From contig JAGKQI010000020.1 in assembly GCA_018806915.1 (NCBI GenBank), positions 248,001 to 312,000 of the forward strand: a DNA stretch of 64,000 nucleotides, in the 5' to 3' direction. The stretch comes from Phytophthora colocasiae. Lineage: Eukaryota > Oomycota > Peronosporomycetes > Peronosporales > Peronosporaceae. Below are positions 44,301-53,581 of the stretch, in pieces. The position numbers and the translations under genes are program-made. The notes beneath the pieces are model-generated. The model searched no databases and was not told the DNA's origin. It saw only the letters and a program-made list of their open reading frames with translations. Every line of letters starts with the position of its first letter. The stretch's first letter is position 1.

Positions 44301-44849
44301 TCAGTAAAGTGCTTGATACCGACACGGCGTTTACCCAGTGCGGTACAACAGGATGGTATGTGAATTTTTACAGAGAGCGATAGTATGTGTTCTGATGTAA
44401 GCTGCTTGCTTGTACAGGGTTGCCCCTGAGGTTCTGCTGGATGAAGACTTGGGATACACATTCAAGGCCGACAATTGGAGGTATAACTGCTTTCTAAACC
44501 TCCCATGCACTGCAACAGCATAATTGACTGTTTTGTTTGTAGTTTCGCTATTGTGATGTGGGAAATGATCGCCGGTGGCCTGCAGAATCCGTTCATCGGG
44601 ATGGCACCTATCAAGTTCTATAACAAGACGATCAACGCCGGTATCCGACCACCAATCCCCGACGACGTGGACAGCGAGTACATCAACCTCATCACTGAGT
44701 GCTGGAAATCGGATGCAGCTGACCGACCCTCCTTCGATGTCATTGTGTCTCGACTGGAACAGATGCTGCTGGGCTTAGGCGCTAGCATCGACCTCCCACC
44801 CACGTTCCAAGGCGGTTACCACCAGGCAGGACTCGCTCCGAACGCGTAA
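41381..44849 (+). CDS. TKL-type protein kinase fused to ADF-H and ubiquitin-like domains
   Basis: Exons: 41381-41488 (uncertain), 41571-41810, 41875-41946, 42020-42211, 42279-42608, 42670-42768, 42836-42998, 43073-43215, 43278-43921, 43983-44031, 44099-44179, 44246-44355, 44418-44480 and 44543-44849; about 866 residues. The frame is open upstream to 41234, so the true start may lie further left. After an unrecognised N-terminus, residues about 150-340 resemble a coactosin-type ADF-H domain (FNWAVCGYDNSD, then KYVLVTWQG, and FFASTQSEISEEAIRERIRRA), with a Ser-rich insert; this fold binds actin. Residues about 348-445 resemble a ubiquitin-like fold (LEIPFDATVAVLRQEIA, IPKDRQRIVW). The kinase starts near 580: LGCGKAATVYRG, AVKSF, IIHRDIKSHNFLVDDD, VADFGISK and WVAPEVL are all intact, so it should be active. 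The subfamily is TKL. Confidence 0.85.
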
Positions 44850-44941
44850 TTTGTTGTGAGAGTAAAGTTGCACGTACTGCTTGGTAGTTTTGAGAGACAA
44901 GACCTGTCCTCGATCGTATTATACTTAGTAGCAAGCTTCTA

Positions 44942-46210
44942 CCGTATTTGTCGGATCGAGTGAGACAACTTTTAATGGCCATTTTCAAGTCATAAAAAAA
45001 CCTCAAAGGTTTTTTGTTTGCATGCGTCGACTGCCATCCATCCCATTTCTCGTAATGCCGCGCAGGCCGAAGAACAAGAATAAAATCAAGTACAAGGTAA
45101 GCGCAAAAATACTGTAAATCCTCCGTTTATTATGCTTACTCTTAATACGCAGGGTGCTTGTGCGGTAGAGGGAGAGCGGGCCGTTGATGCAGCTGGTCGG
45201 CTGAGGGTCAGCCGCTCGACCATCTATCGCTGGCGTAAGTCAAAGGCACAGCTCTGCTCTGTGGCTGCCTCCGCCCCGAACAAGTACTTTGCTCCGTCCT
45301 CATCGCCCAGAAGGCAATACGTCCTTTTTCCTGAGCTTGAAGCCGAGTACGTGTTGACTTTATTGTTTTAATGCTGCTCAATTGTACTAATGTTATTTAC
45401 TACAGGTTACAGGGCGTGCCTGGAGGGCCAGTATATCAAGAGGTTTCGAGCCCCAGCTGGGGCCATCCTGGTGTCGTCCATACGACCCAAGCAAAGGCCT
45501 TTTGTGACCATGCTACAATGCTAAAGTGGATCGACGAGGTTTGTATTTAATCTCTTTTATTTAGTACCTTTAAAACTAAAATTGGTGTGTGTGTGACTAG
45601 GTTTGGACGCCTTCAACACAAGGCTGCCGCATGCTGCTGCTGGACAGCTTAAAGGTCCACAAGATGGACAGCGTAAAAACCTCTCTTGAGGAGTGCTGTA
45701 CTGAGGTCCAGTACATTCCTCCAGGGATTACCGGCCTCAGTCAGCCGATGGATGTGAGCGTTATGCATTCATTTAAAAGCATCGTTCAGTACGTGCTTTT
45801 TTAAAAAGCTTTTTAACTTCATCGTTGTTCTAACAATGTACACTACGCAGGGATTTTTATCGACGCTGGCACATCGACAACCCCTTTGCGTCAAATGCTA
45901 GTGAGCGTCGCCTTCTACTGTCGAAGATGATTGGGGAGGCGTGGGAGATGATCTCCGCTGAAACGATAATTGGAGGCTTTCAAAAGGCAGGACATATTCC
46001 TATTGGACCTCGAGATGCTTCTGGTAGATTCCGAACGCATGTGCTTCCCCCACCAGAGAATGCTGTTCTTCCTGATGAGGAGTAACTTCATAAACCTCAA
46101 TAAATGCATGTTTCATTTTGATAGGTTCTATGGTATAGAGAGGGGGTGTCACCCCTACATAGTGGCTTTCCCACTTGATCCGAGTGTCCCACTCGATCCG
46201 ACAAATACGG
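44942..46210 (+). mobile_element. Pogo/Tc1-like DNA transposon with perfect 21-bp TIRs
   Basis: Ends are perfect inverted repeats: CCGTATTTGTCGGATCGAGTG at 44942-44961 plus one further base, and its complement at 46190-46210. Both are flanked by TA (44940-44941 and 46211-46212), the target duplication of the Tc1/mariner/pogo superfamily. Length 1269 bp, with an intron-containing transposase-derived gene inside. It sits 92 bp downstream of the kinase stop. The intact TIRs suggest a fairly recent insertion, although the encoded protein lacks part of the catalytic domain. Confidence 0.92.
45055..46085 (+). CDS. Pogo-like transposase derivative lacking the first part of the DDE domain
   Basis: Five exons: 45055-45096, 45153-45346, 45406-45538, 45601-45788 and 45851-46085, with GT-AG introns of 56-62 bp; 263 residues (an in-frame ATG at 45022 would add 11). 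The N-terminal part has a helix-turn-helix with RLRVSRSTIYRWRKSKAQ. Then comes the DDE-superfamily segment: CRMLLLDSLKVHK (second catalytic Asp) and VQYIPPGITGLSQPMD with SVMHSFK (third catalytic Asp), followed by a C-terminal IIGGFQKAGH block typical of pogo/tigger enzymes. The stretch that should hold the first Asp between these parts is missing. The open, spliceable frame with a lost catalytic Asp could be a DNA-binding relic or simple internal deletion. Confidence 0.8.
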
Positions 46211-47181
46211 TACTTGAAATTTCCGAGGTCGATTGGTAGACCAAACCGACCAAGCCTTCTACAAGTCATTATTACATAAGAAAGGTTTTATCCTCAGTCC
46301 AAGTGCTAGAAGTGAAGTTGCCGCGGCGCTGCATTTCACGCCACCAGCTACTCTCTCATCGAGATCGACGTCTGGATGAACTACACCCAAGCACGCGTTG
46401 CTCTATACACTGTTCCAGACCGTGTGGTCGACCAAGTGAGCTCTTTTGCCGGAGACCTACTATTACAGTAGTAGGCTACTACACACGCAACGAACCAGAG
46501 TCCGCTCCGTCTTGTACTACTTGTACGTAGTAGAAGCCATGCGCTAGGTGCTCTTGTATGCGAAGAGTGGTTGGAATGAGCAAGTTGTCGTGCTGCAGCT
46601 TCACAGCCATACATGTAGCGCACTCAATACGACCACTTCAACTTGGTCCGCTTTTGTCTAGCATCATCAAGAAGATCCTTGAATCTTCTTGATGACGCTA
46701 GACGGTGATTCCAACTTGGCTCGCAGCTGCATGTAATATCGATTCAAAGCACACTTCCTACAAGCCTTGGAGCCTTAGTTCCATCCACCAATTGGCCACG
46801 AAGGAAACACCCCATTCCAGCACGGAGTTCCGCCCGCCCGACCAGATTCTCTACCTGCAGTCCGCCGAAGAAGACCCATGTGTCGATCGCATCAAGTGCC
46901 GAGCCCGGTGAACGGTTTGAAGGAGCTGCGCATGCGCGTAACGGTGTGTCTCTATGGACTGAGTCCAGGACGACTCGAAGTTACCACTGGTAGGCCGTAC
47001 ACATGAAGCTGTTCAAGCGTCGAAAATGCAAAGGAGTGGTGCTCCCCCCGCAACCGAGCCGAAGTGCAGAAGGTTTGCGTGGAGATGAGAGGGTCTCCAC
47101 CCAGGTATATAGACCTGGATATTGTCAAAGCTATTAATAGATAATTTACCTCGGAAAACTTATTCGATTAGCTGAAAATTC
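46211..47181. other. Intergenic, hairpin-rich, origin unclear
   Basis: 971 bp without a supported gene. It contains a near-perfect hairpin at 46656-46703, a smaller one at 46460-46479 (CCTACTA / TAGTAGG) and TACTAC / GTAGTA at 46508-46526, so 46380-46710 may be a fragment of a repeat. The rest is unrecognised. Confidence 0.4.
46656..46703. repeat. Inverted repeat, 21-nt arms, 6-nt loop
   Basis: Left arm 46656-46676 starts GTCTAGC; loop CCTTGA; right arm 46683-46703. The arms pair at 20 of 21 positions (one A-C mismatch at 46663/46696). A transcript would form a short, stable stem-loop. It may be a terminator-like or small-RNA hairpin, or a MITE end; nothing further supports a choice. Confidence 0.7.
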
Positions 47182-47707
47182 ATGACGGTGGTGCTTGAGC
47201 TTGTAGCAGTCTTCGGCTTCCTGTGCCTCCTCCTCAACGTCTTCCTGCCTCTATTAGCCTTCGTCCTCCGCTTCGCAAGTGTTGACGTTCCCCGCGAGTG
47301 GCGCAAGTGGCAGTTGCATCGTGCTCAGCAGCGAGAATTGCGACGTCTTCAGCGCCGCGTTGACGTTTTAACTCGCCGGAATCAGACGGTGAGCGCATTA
47401 TTGACTTTAGATCCGTAGTAGCTGCAGTTGTTTGACGTTATTCATTCAGGAGGAGCAGGAGACGCGACGTCGTTCGAGAACAACGAGTGTCCAGAAGAAG
47501 AAACAGACAGAGGAGACGTCTTTAAACGGTAGGAAAGTGGAGCTCACGCCTCGACTGCAACGTCATCGATTGAGTATCTACTCGACGGACAAAAAGTCAG
47601 CCAGAAGACGGAGAAGGTGCGTGTTACTATCACTTTTGTGTTGAGATGTTCATTAACATGTTTGTGCGGTTGATAGGGAGCAAGAGGAAGTCTTACAACC
47701 ACTTTGA
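47182..47707 (+). CDS. Small single-pass membrane protein with basic tail
   Basis: Three exons: 47182-47388, 47450-47616 and 47677-47707, introns of 61 and 60 bp, 134 residues. An N-terminal hydrophobic segment (about residues 4-32, LELVAVFGFLCLLLNVFLPLLAFVL) is followed by a Trp/Arg/Gln-rich amphipathic helix and a strongly basic, low-complexity tail (RRRSRTTSVQKKKQ, KKSARRRRR). The hydrophobic start plus Arg/Gln-rich coiled region vaguely recalls GET1/WRB-type ER proteins, but the protein is too short for a firm call. Its stop is 19 bp before the PSTK start, so the PSTK promoter must overlap this gene. Confidence 0.6.
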
Positions 47708-47726
47708 ATTGACTTTTGGCTTTATA

Positions 47727-48753
47727 ATGGCTGCAAGTTCGTGTGCTGCTGTTCTTGTACTCGTGTGTGGACTCCCTGCTGCTGGGAAAACGACATTAGT
47801 GAAGCAACTAGTGGCTACCAGAAGCGATTCAAGACTGCACGAACGGATCTCCTTCGACGATCTTTACGAGCAACAGGTGACTGCAGACGGAAAATCAGTT
47901 GAGTTCGACCCTGAAAACTGGAAGATGTGTCAGCATGAAATGCTATTGCGCGTCAGCAACCGCCTAGAGAAGCAGAACGACTCAGTTCGACGCAATGAAT
48001 CCACTCAGCTGGTACTGTTTGTTGATGACAATTTCCAGTATCGCAGCCTTCGCAAGCGCTTCTTCAATCTCGCGACCGAGCGTAAGACGACCTTCCTACT
48101 TTTGCATCTATACTGCTATTAACATGCCGCTCATTATGCGCAGTGAACTGTGGTTTTGGTGTGCTATATGCAAATGTTCCTGCAGAAACTTGTCGTGAAC
48201 GGAATGCTGGTCGAATTAAACGTGAACAAGTACCGAGTGAGGTGTTTGAGCGAATGGTGGCAGCTTTTGAGCCCCCAAACGGCCGCCAGAACGCGTGGGA
48301 GGTAAACACGCTCCAGTTTAATGGTACATGTGATGGCAATATCGATGAGGTGGTGGGTGCCTTGGTTTTGCAAGCGGAAAAGGAATCGAACTCGCTACAC
48401 GTTCTTCGATTAGAGAGACAAAAGGAGAAAGAGCAACAGGTAAAGCCCATGCATATTGTATGGTCTCTGAAGTTTCTCATTCTATTTTATTTTGCTAGCG
48501 CTGCGATCGCCTTGCAACAGAACAAAATGTTCTTCACCTTGTGGACCTGCAACTGCGCCAATGGATATCAACTCAACTTAAGAGCGTGAGAACTCTACCT
48601 CCTGGCGTAACAAAGCCGCAGCTGGCCTTTCAGCTGAACCAACGACGGAAGAGCTACCTCGCGTCGTTAAAGTGTTCACCCAGCTGCTTCCCTGCGAACG
48701 GTGGCGTCGATCAAGTGGTGGTTTCGTTGGTTCATGCATTTCAACAAGAATAG
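47727..48753 (+). CDS. PSTK: PSTK, L-seryl-tRNA(Sec) kinase
   Basis: Phosphorylates Ser on tRNA(Sec), the step before SepSecS makes selenocysteyl-tRNA, so the organism is expected to make selenoproteins. Three exons: 47727-48081, 48144-48439 and 48499-48753, 301 residues. P-loop GLPAAGKTTLV at residues 15-25, then a DD pair (ISFDDLYEQ), FVDDNFQYRSLRKRFFNLA, NVPAETCRERN and NAWEVNTLQFNG, all matching PSTK blocks (the human counterparts are GLPAAGKST, LDDNFYYQSMR, DCPLETCLQRN and KNAWEHNSL). The related KTI12 family is an alternative but the DDNFxYxSxR and NAWE motifs favour PSTK. No targeting signal. Confidence 0.9.
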
Positions 48754-48871
48754 TGTCAACAATTGGGACGTTTGGGGAAACCACTTCAGCATGATCTCAA
48801 CGGTTCTCGGAGCAATCTCATGCGGCATTCTCCTTCTTGACGCGACCGTGACAACATTCTAGTGGTTACAA

Positions 48872-51562
48872 ATGGCTCAAGTCGTGGCTTCACCACGTTT
48901 CCGGATTGATTCTGAGAGCGACGAAGAGATTGATATTGAGCTTGGAGCTTCAACCCCTGAAAACCCAGACGTGCAGAGCTCGGAGCACGACCGAGTATCG
49001 CTACTTGTTACAGAACGACGGCACAATCGTGTCAGGAGTGCAATCTTGACAGTATCTTTCCTTTTCCTTGTGGGGGTCAGCATCGGTCTGGCAGCACGAT
49101 ATGGGCGAGATCATGTTGATTCAAGTGATGTAGTCACCCGTGACGGCTTCTCAGTTTCTTTTGGGAGTTTGGAAACTATCGCAGGCGAAGAAGTGCAGAA
49201 AGCAGACGTTCTTCCCTTTCTAGACGTGCAGTTCTATCCGGATGAAAGGGCTCTGTTCGTTCTCAGCAAAGAGCACTGGAATTCTTCCTTCATTGTCTAC
49301 CCAACCGTCGTAAAACGTGCAGCACCTGTGGAGATTGGCTTAGAACGAGGTGGGATCTTACTGGAAACCAACGATTTCGCCTTCCACTTCGAGTTGGCAC
49401 CAGACGGAAGGCACTTACAGCTCGTGCAGGAATACCATTACGCAAGGCTTGAAGGAGCCAAAGCGGACGAGATTCAGCAAATATTCGACGATAGTCAGTG
49501 GCCTGGGTATATTATCGAAGTGCCTATTTACGCGGAAACAGATACTGCATACTATGTTCCGTCTGAGGTATTCCTCTCCAGTGGTTTCTTCGTGTCGTTG
49601 GCACTCTCCTCACCAGATTTTACCCCGCTTGAAGACCTATCGGAATCATTTGCACGCAGCACAATGCTCTTTGTCGAATATGGGCTTGCGTCTGGAGTGA
49701 TGGTGGTAAGTTACGCCATTGGGCTGTTACCAGATAAAGTGATGCCACAACGAGTAGCAGATGATCGAGTTGGGTATTTCTCCAAGAGTTACACACAGTA
49801 CAGTCTTACTGGTCAAGAACCAAGTGACGATAACGGTTTCCATCGCTGGGATTCTCAGAGGACAGTCATTCATCGTAGAAAACTCGAGCTTGATGACACT
49901 GAAGAAGCAACTAAAGACCCCATCACGTACTACATTGATCCGTCGGTGCCGGCGGAGTGGAGAGAAGCATTTGCGAATGGTGTGAAAGCCTGGATTCCTG
50001 CTTTTGAACGAATTGGTTTCCCAAACGCTATTCGTGCGGTGCTTCCGGGCGACAGCGATTGGCCAATTGACTACCGACTTGGAGATCTTCGGTACAACAG
50101 CATTTCAGTAATGATATCGGAGCACACGTATGCCTATGGTCCAACCGTTATTGATCCGAGATCTGGAGAGATTTTGCACAGCGATATCGTCTTTGAATAT
50201 GGCTTTTTCAACGAGGTGATGACCGATTTCGACTTGAAATCCCCTGTAGCCCCTCCTCAGTCCCGAAAAACTGCCGATTCGTCAACTGAAAGCAAGAAAA
50301 AGCCACACTTTCGCAGTGGTAGACGTCGGCCGTGTGGTTTTGCGAGTGAGGAACAACACAAGCTTGATCGGATGATGCTAAGCTCGGTAGCTGGAGACGA
50401 GAACGGTTTCGTTCCCAAGAGTCTCATCGCTCAGCACTTCGCTGACATTGTCATGCACGAAGTCGGCCACACACTTGGCTTGCGTCATAATTTTGCCGGT
50501 TCGGCAGCGTATTCTCGAGATCAATTGAAGAATTCTTCTTTCGTCGCAGAGCACGGGATTTCATCATCGATCATGGATTACTTACCAGTGAATATCTTTT
50601 CAGATATCACGGAGGATGAAGTGGAGAACCACCAGTTCTTCATGACCACAATTGGAGCGTACGACTACGCAGCAATCGCCTACGGCTACTCGGTTGTGGA
50701 AGACGAACTTCCAGGCTACAAGCACCCCGATTTAATAGAACTGGCAGCTGCTGCGCCGCTATTTCTCACTGACGAGAGTGTCAACAACATGCTGAATCCG
50801 TACGCCCAGCGCTTTGATTTATCCTCCAACCCAGTGGACTACGCTGCTGATCGCCTTGAGCTCGTTCAAAATGCAAGACGTACGAACGCAGACCTGGATA
50901 AAGTCCCTGTAGACGCGTCGTGGGCCGCTCTATGGCAACGCGAAAAGGCTCGATTGAAGATGGTTGACCAGGCTATCAAGATCTTGCGGCCAATTCTCGG
51001 TGGGGTGAACGTCACCCACGCATATCGAGGTAAGGCCGAAGACACTTATAACGCGTCGTTCTTGCCCAAAAAAACACAAGTCGACGCTCTCAAGCTGCTT
51101 CTTCGCATTGTTCAAGCTGATAACGAGCTATTCCCTCAGCCAAACGACTATGGGATGTACGTGGAAGTGGTTGGTGATGAAGACGAGGACTGTAACGAGC
51201 CGACGCTGGATCGTTCCTGTCTCGGACGCAAACTTGTGGATGTCGGCGCCTACGTTCTCCATCTTCGAAGTAAAGCTCTAATAGCGACATTATTCCCCGC
51301 GATGGAGCGTATTGTGCAGCAGGATGTGTTGAGTCCGCTGACATTAGATGAACTGCTGTCTGAGGTTGTCAAAGCCATAAAAGTTGCTCAAAGCAACGCT
51401 ACGCTGACAAATTTTCTCGACGAGCTGTTGGAAAATACACTCAGTAGTCACGATACAGACGCACGTATCAAGCGGGCTATTGAGAAGAAGTGGGGCTTGA
51501 AGGAACTCCCAGTAGTAGTTGTCGTTAAAGCTGAAGGAGAGGAAGATAATACTGGAAGCTGA
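48872..51562 (+). CDS. Type II membrane zinc metalloprotease (metzincin, DUF4953-like)
   Basis: Single exon, 896 residues. A single transmembrane helix near residues 57-78 (ILTVSFLFLVGVSIGLAARYG) follows a short acidic cytosolic N-terminus, so the large rest lies outside or in the lumen. The zinc site HEVGHTLGLRHNF is at about residue 529 (HExxHxxGxxH) and is followed by a Met-turn SSIMDYLP about 30 residues later, so it is a metzincin. The long pre-catalytic region with YYIDPSVPAEWREAFANGVKAW resembles the DUF5117/DUF4953 metalloproteases common in bacteria. All residues needed for zinc binding are present. Substrate unknown. Confidence 0.85.
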   Translation: MAQVVASPRFRIDSESDEEIDIELGASTPENPDVQSSEHDRVSLLVTERRHNRVRSAILTVSFLFLVGVSIGLAARYGRDHVDSSDVVTRDGFSVSFGSLETIAGEEVQKADVLPFLDVQFYPDERALFVLSKEHWNSSFIVYPTVVKRAAPVEIGLERGGILLETNDFAFHFELAPDGRHLQLVQEYHYARLEGAKADEIQQIFDDSQWPGYIIEVPIYAETDTAYYVPSEVFLSSGFFVSLALSSPDFTPLEDLSESFARSTMLFVEYGLASGVMVVSYAIGLLPDKVMPQRVADDRVGYFSKSYTQYSLTGQEPSDDNGFHRWDSQRTVIHRRKLELDDTEEATKDPITYYIDPSVPAEWREAFANGVKAWIPAFERIGFPNAIRAVLPGDSDWPIDYRLGDLRYNSISVMISEHTYAYGPTVIDPRSGEILHSDIVFEYGFFNEVMTDFDLKSPVAPPQSRKTADSSTESKKKPHFRSGRRRPCGFASEEQHKLDRMMLSSVAGDENGFVPKSLIAQHFADIVMHEVGHTLGLRHNFAGSAAYSRDQLKNSSFVAEHGISSSIMDYLPVNIFSDITEDEVENHQFFMTTIGAYDYAAIAYGYSVVEDELPGYKHPDLIELAAAAPLFLTDESVNNMLNPYAQRFDLSSNPVDYAADRLELVQNARRTNADLDKVPVDASWAALWQREKARLKMVDQAIKILRPILGGVNVTHAYRGKAEDTYNASFLPKKTQVDALKLLLRIVQADNELFPQPNDYGMYVEVVGDEDEDCNEPTLDRSCLGRKLVDVGAYVLHLRSKALIATLFPAMERIVQQDVLSPLTLDELLSEVVKAIKVAQSNATLTNFLDELLENTLSSHDTDARIKRAIEKKWGLKELPVVVVVKAEGEEDNTGS

Positions 51563-51861
51563 AGTGCGACTTCGTGTCGGCGTCCAGTCCAACTCGAGCC
51601 TGGCGTACACCTCCAGCTCAACCAGAGCACGTCCCGTTCAGGTGGATTCCGGGTTTCGGTGTTCCAGCCCCCTGTTCAAGATCCGTTTGTCTCATTCCAG
51701 CCTCCGGCATCAGGACACCTACGGTAGGTGACCTACCAGACTTGGACGAGCCTCTTGAAGAGGACTAGCTCAAGCTCTTAACCGCGAGGAACCTACCTGA
51801 ATTGACAGGGCATCTACGTTTCTTTGCCTCCTACATATTAATGCGTTAATACAACAACCAC
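51563..51861. other. Intergenic
   Basis: 299 bp between the metzincin stop and the left end of the Merlin-like element. Nothing recognised apart from the 8-bp target-site copy at 51854-51861. Confidence 0.5.
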
Positions 51862-53013
51862 GGCTCTCATTGGATATAGCCCCACATTATAGATATACCT
51901 ATAAACTGTTTTCAAACATTCGTGCTGCAGATTTCAATTGAACCCACAACTGATACGTGTATAAAGCCCCGCATTACACCTCCCACTTCAACCCATTTTC
52001 ATAATATATATATATATATTATACAGAAGAACTCAAGAATCAGATAAAGCCCCACAAAAAGGCGGGAAATCTAAGTGTAAAGAGCGCACTCATTACGCAA
52101 AATTCAGCGCCAGACTTAAGTCCCCGCCCACTACCACCCACCCCACTACTAATGCCGTCCAGCACCACCGCATCAGCCCAGGCACGAGCCGTTGCAGACA
52201 ACTGTCCCCGCCTCCCACGTCCTGTAGACGTCGACGCAGCTCGAGGCTTGCGGCACACCACCTTCGACGGCGTCATGGACGCCACCTCCAACGCGTGTGA
52301 CACGCTGGAGTGGTGCAGGTCTGTGCACTTGGTACCAGCGACTTTTCTATGCCCAAAATGTACAAAACCAATGTCTCTAGACGTCTCGACCTTCGGGGAT
52401 CGCACGAAGCCGACGCTGTCCGGCTTAATCAAGAAACATATCAAAGCAGGGTGAGTTTTATTATTTTTATTTTTATTACTAATATTAAGTCTAACGTCCT
52501 TGAATGATTGAAGCACGACTATAATGAGCGACCAATTTTCCTCCTATGTGTCGGTGGACGGACATCACACGCTAGCGAACAACCGATACCTTGAAGGAAT
52601 GGGCTACGAGCATATGTGGGTGAACCACAGCGAGAACTACGTTGACCCGGAGACCGGCGCCCACACGAACCGAATTGAAGGCGCCTGGGAGATCCGGGTC
52701 AAGCAGCATGTGAAGGTACGCTATGTCTATGTCACCTACGTGCTAACGACGATACTCAATCCAAGTGTATGCAGGCCATGCGTGGCATGAAGCAAGCCTT
52801 GCTTCCTACGTATCTTGACGAATACCTGTGGCGAAGTTGGTTTACCCCGCCACAGGCTACACCGACTGAGGTTCTACACGCACTTGTGACTGGTATTGTC
52901 AAGTACTACTACTGAGAGTAAACAAGTAATGAAATGACTGTTGCATTTATAGCTTCTAATCTAAACATAGGATGTGGGGCCAAATGCATGTGGGGCTATA
53001 TCCCCTGAGAGCC
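51862..53013 (+). mobile_element. Merlin-like (IS1016/ISXO2-related) DNA transposon, complete ends
   Basis: Terminal inverted repeats of 26 bp with two mismatches: GGCTCTCA, two variable bases, GGATATAGCCCCACAT at 51862-51887, and the complement at 52988-53013. An 8-bp target duplication ACAACCAC lies at 51854-51861 and 53014-53021, the size expected for Merlin. Length 1152 bp. Inside, an AT-rich flank with a TA repeat at 52003-52020 precedes a three-exon transposase gene. Confidence 0.92.
52152..52915 (+). CDS. ISXO2/Merlin-like transposase, internally shortened
   Basis: Three exons: 52152-52450, 52514-52715 and 52775-52915; introns of 63 and 59 bp; 213 residues. Contains a zinc-ribbon half (FLCPKCTKPM), then GTTIMSDQFSSY with a catalytic Asp, and the diagnostic VNHSENYVDPETGAHTNRIEG with the catalytic Glu, followed by YLDEYLWRSW. 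These are the family hallmarks of DDE_Tnp_IS1595. Between the zinc ribbon and TLSGLIKKHI the usual segment with the first catalytic Asp (IDE-type motif) is absent, so it is likely inactive by itself even though the frame and splice sites are open. Confidence 0.85.
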
Positions 53014-53106
53014 ACAACCACTTGATGATTCATACCTGTTGAAACTTTCAACTTAAAAGGCGGTCTCCGATCAGAGATCGACCAGCGGTATAATTTATAC
53101 TATAAA

Positions 53107-53141
53107 CTAGCCGAGCGGCGCCCGCAAAAGTTTTGCGGGCG
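53107..53141 (-). terminator. Helitron 3-prime end, outer
   Basis: Minus strand: hairpin with arms CGCCCGCAAAA / TTTTGCGGGCG (11 bp, 1-base loop, 53119-53141), an 8-base spacer, then CTAG followed by T of the target. This is the canonical Helitron terminus. Confidence 0.88.
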
Positions 53142-53416
53142 GTTTGTATGTGTTTGGTTGAAACCCGTGGGGCTCACTGTTCCAGTTCGCCCCACTACTC
53201 ACCATCGGCGCCACACCTTCCGAGGTACCTTCCCTTCGCTCGGTAGGATGTATTTTAGCCAATCACCGGTCTGTAAAGCCACTCGCTTTGCGAGGTCGCT
53301 GCTATTATTTCGTACTTATCGAAGCATTTTAATCGTACTTAGCTTAATTTTGTCCAATGAAAATTTTGTGGGGACCACGGACAGACAGACACTTTGCGAT
53401 TTTAAAGACTCGTGGA

Positions 53417-53447
53417 CTAGCGCTCTGGGCGCCCGCTACGCGGGCGC
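53417..53447 (-). terminator. Helitron 3-prime end, inner
   Basis: A second terminus 310 bp inside the first: arms GCGCCCGC / GCGGGCGC with a 3-base loop (53429-53447), the same 8-base spacer, then CTAG and a target-side T on the minus strand. Same geometry but different spacer sequence. Confidence 0.8.
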
Positions 53448-53581
53448 GTGGGCATGGTTGGTCCCAGTAGTTTCGTAAGGTTCAAAACGATCACTGAAGT
53501 TAAAAATATTACATGGTTCAAGGATTTTATACATGAGAACCGCAAAGAGATTTTATTCAAAAGAAATATGAAATTATGCAC

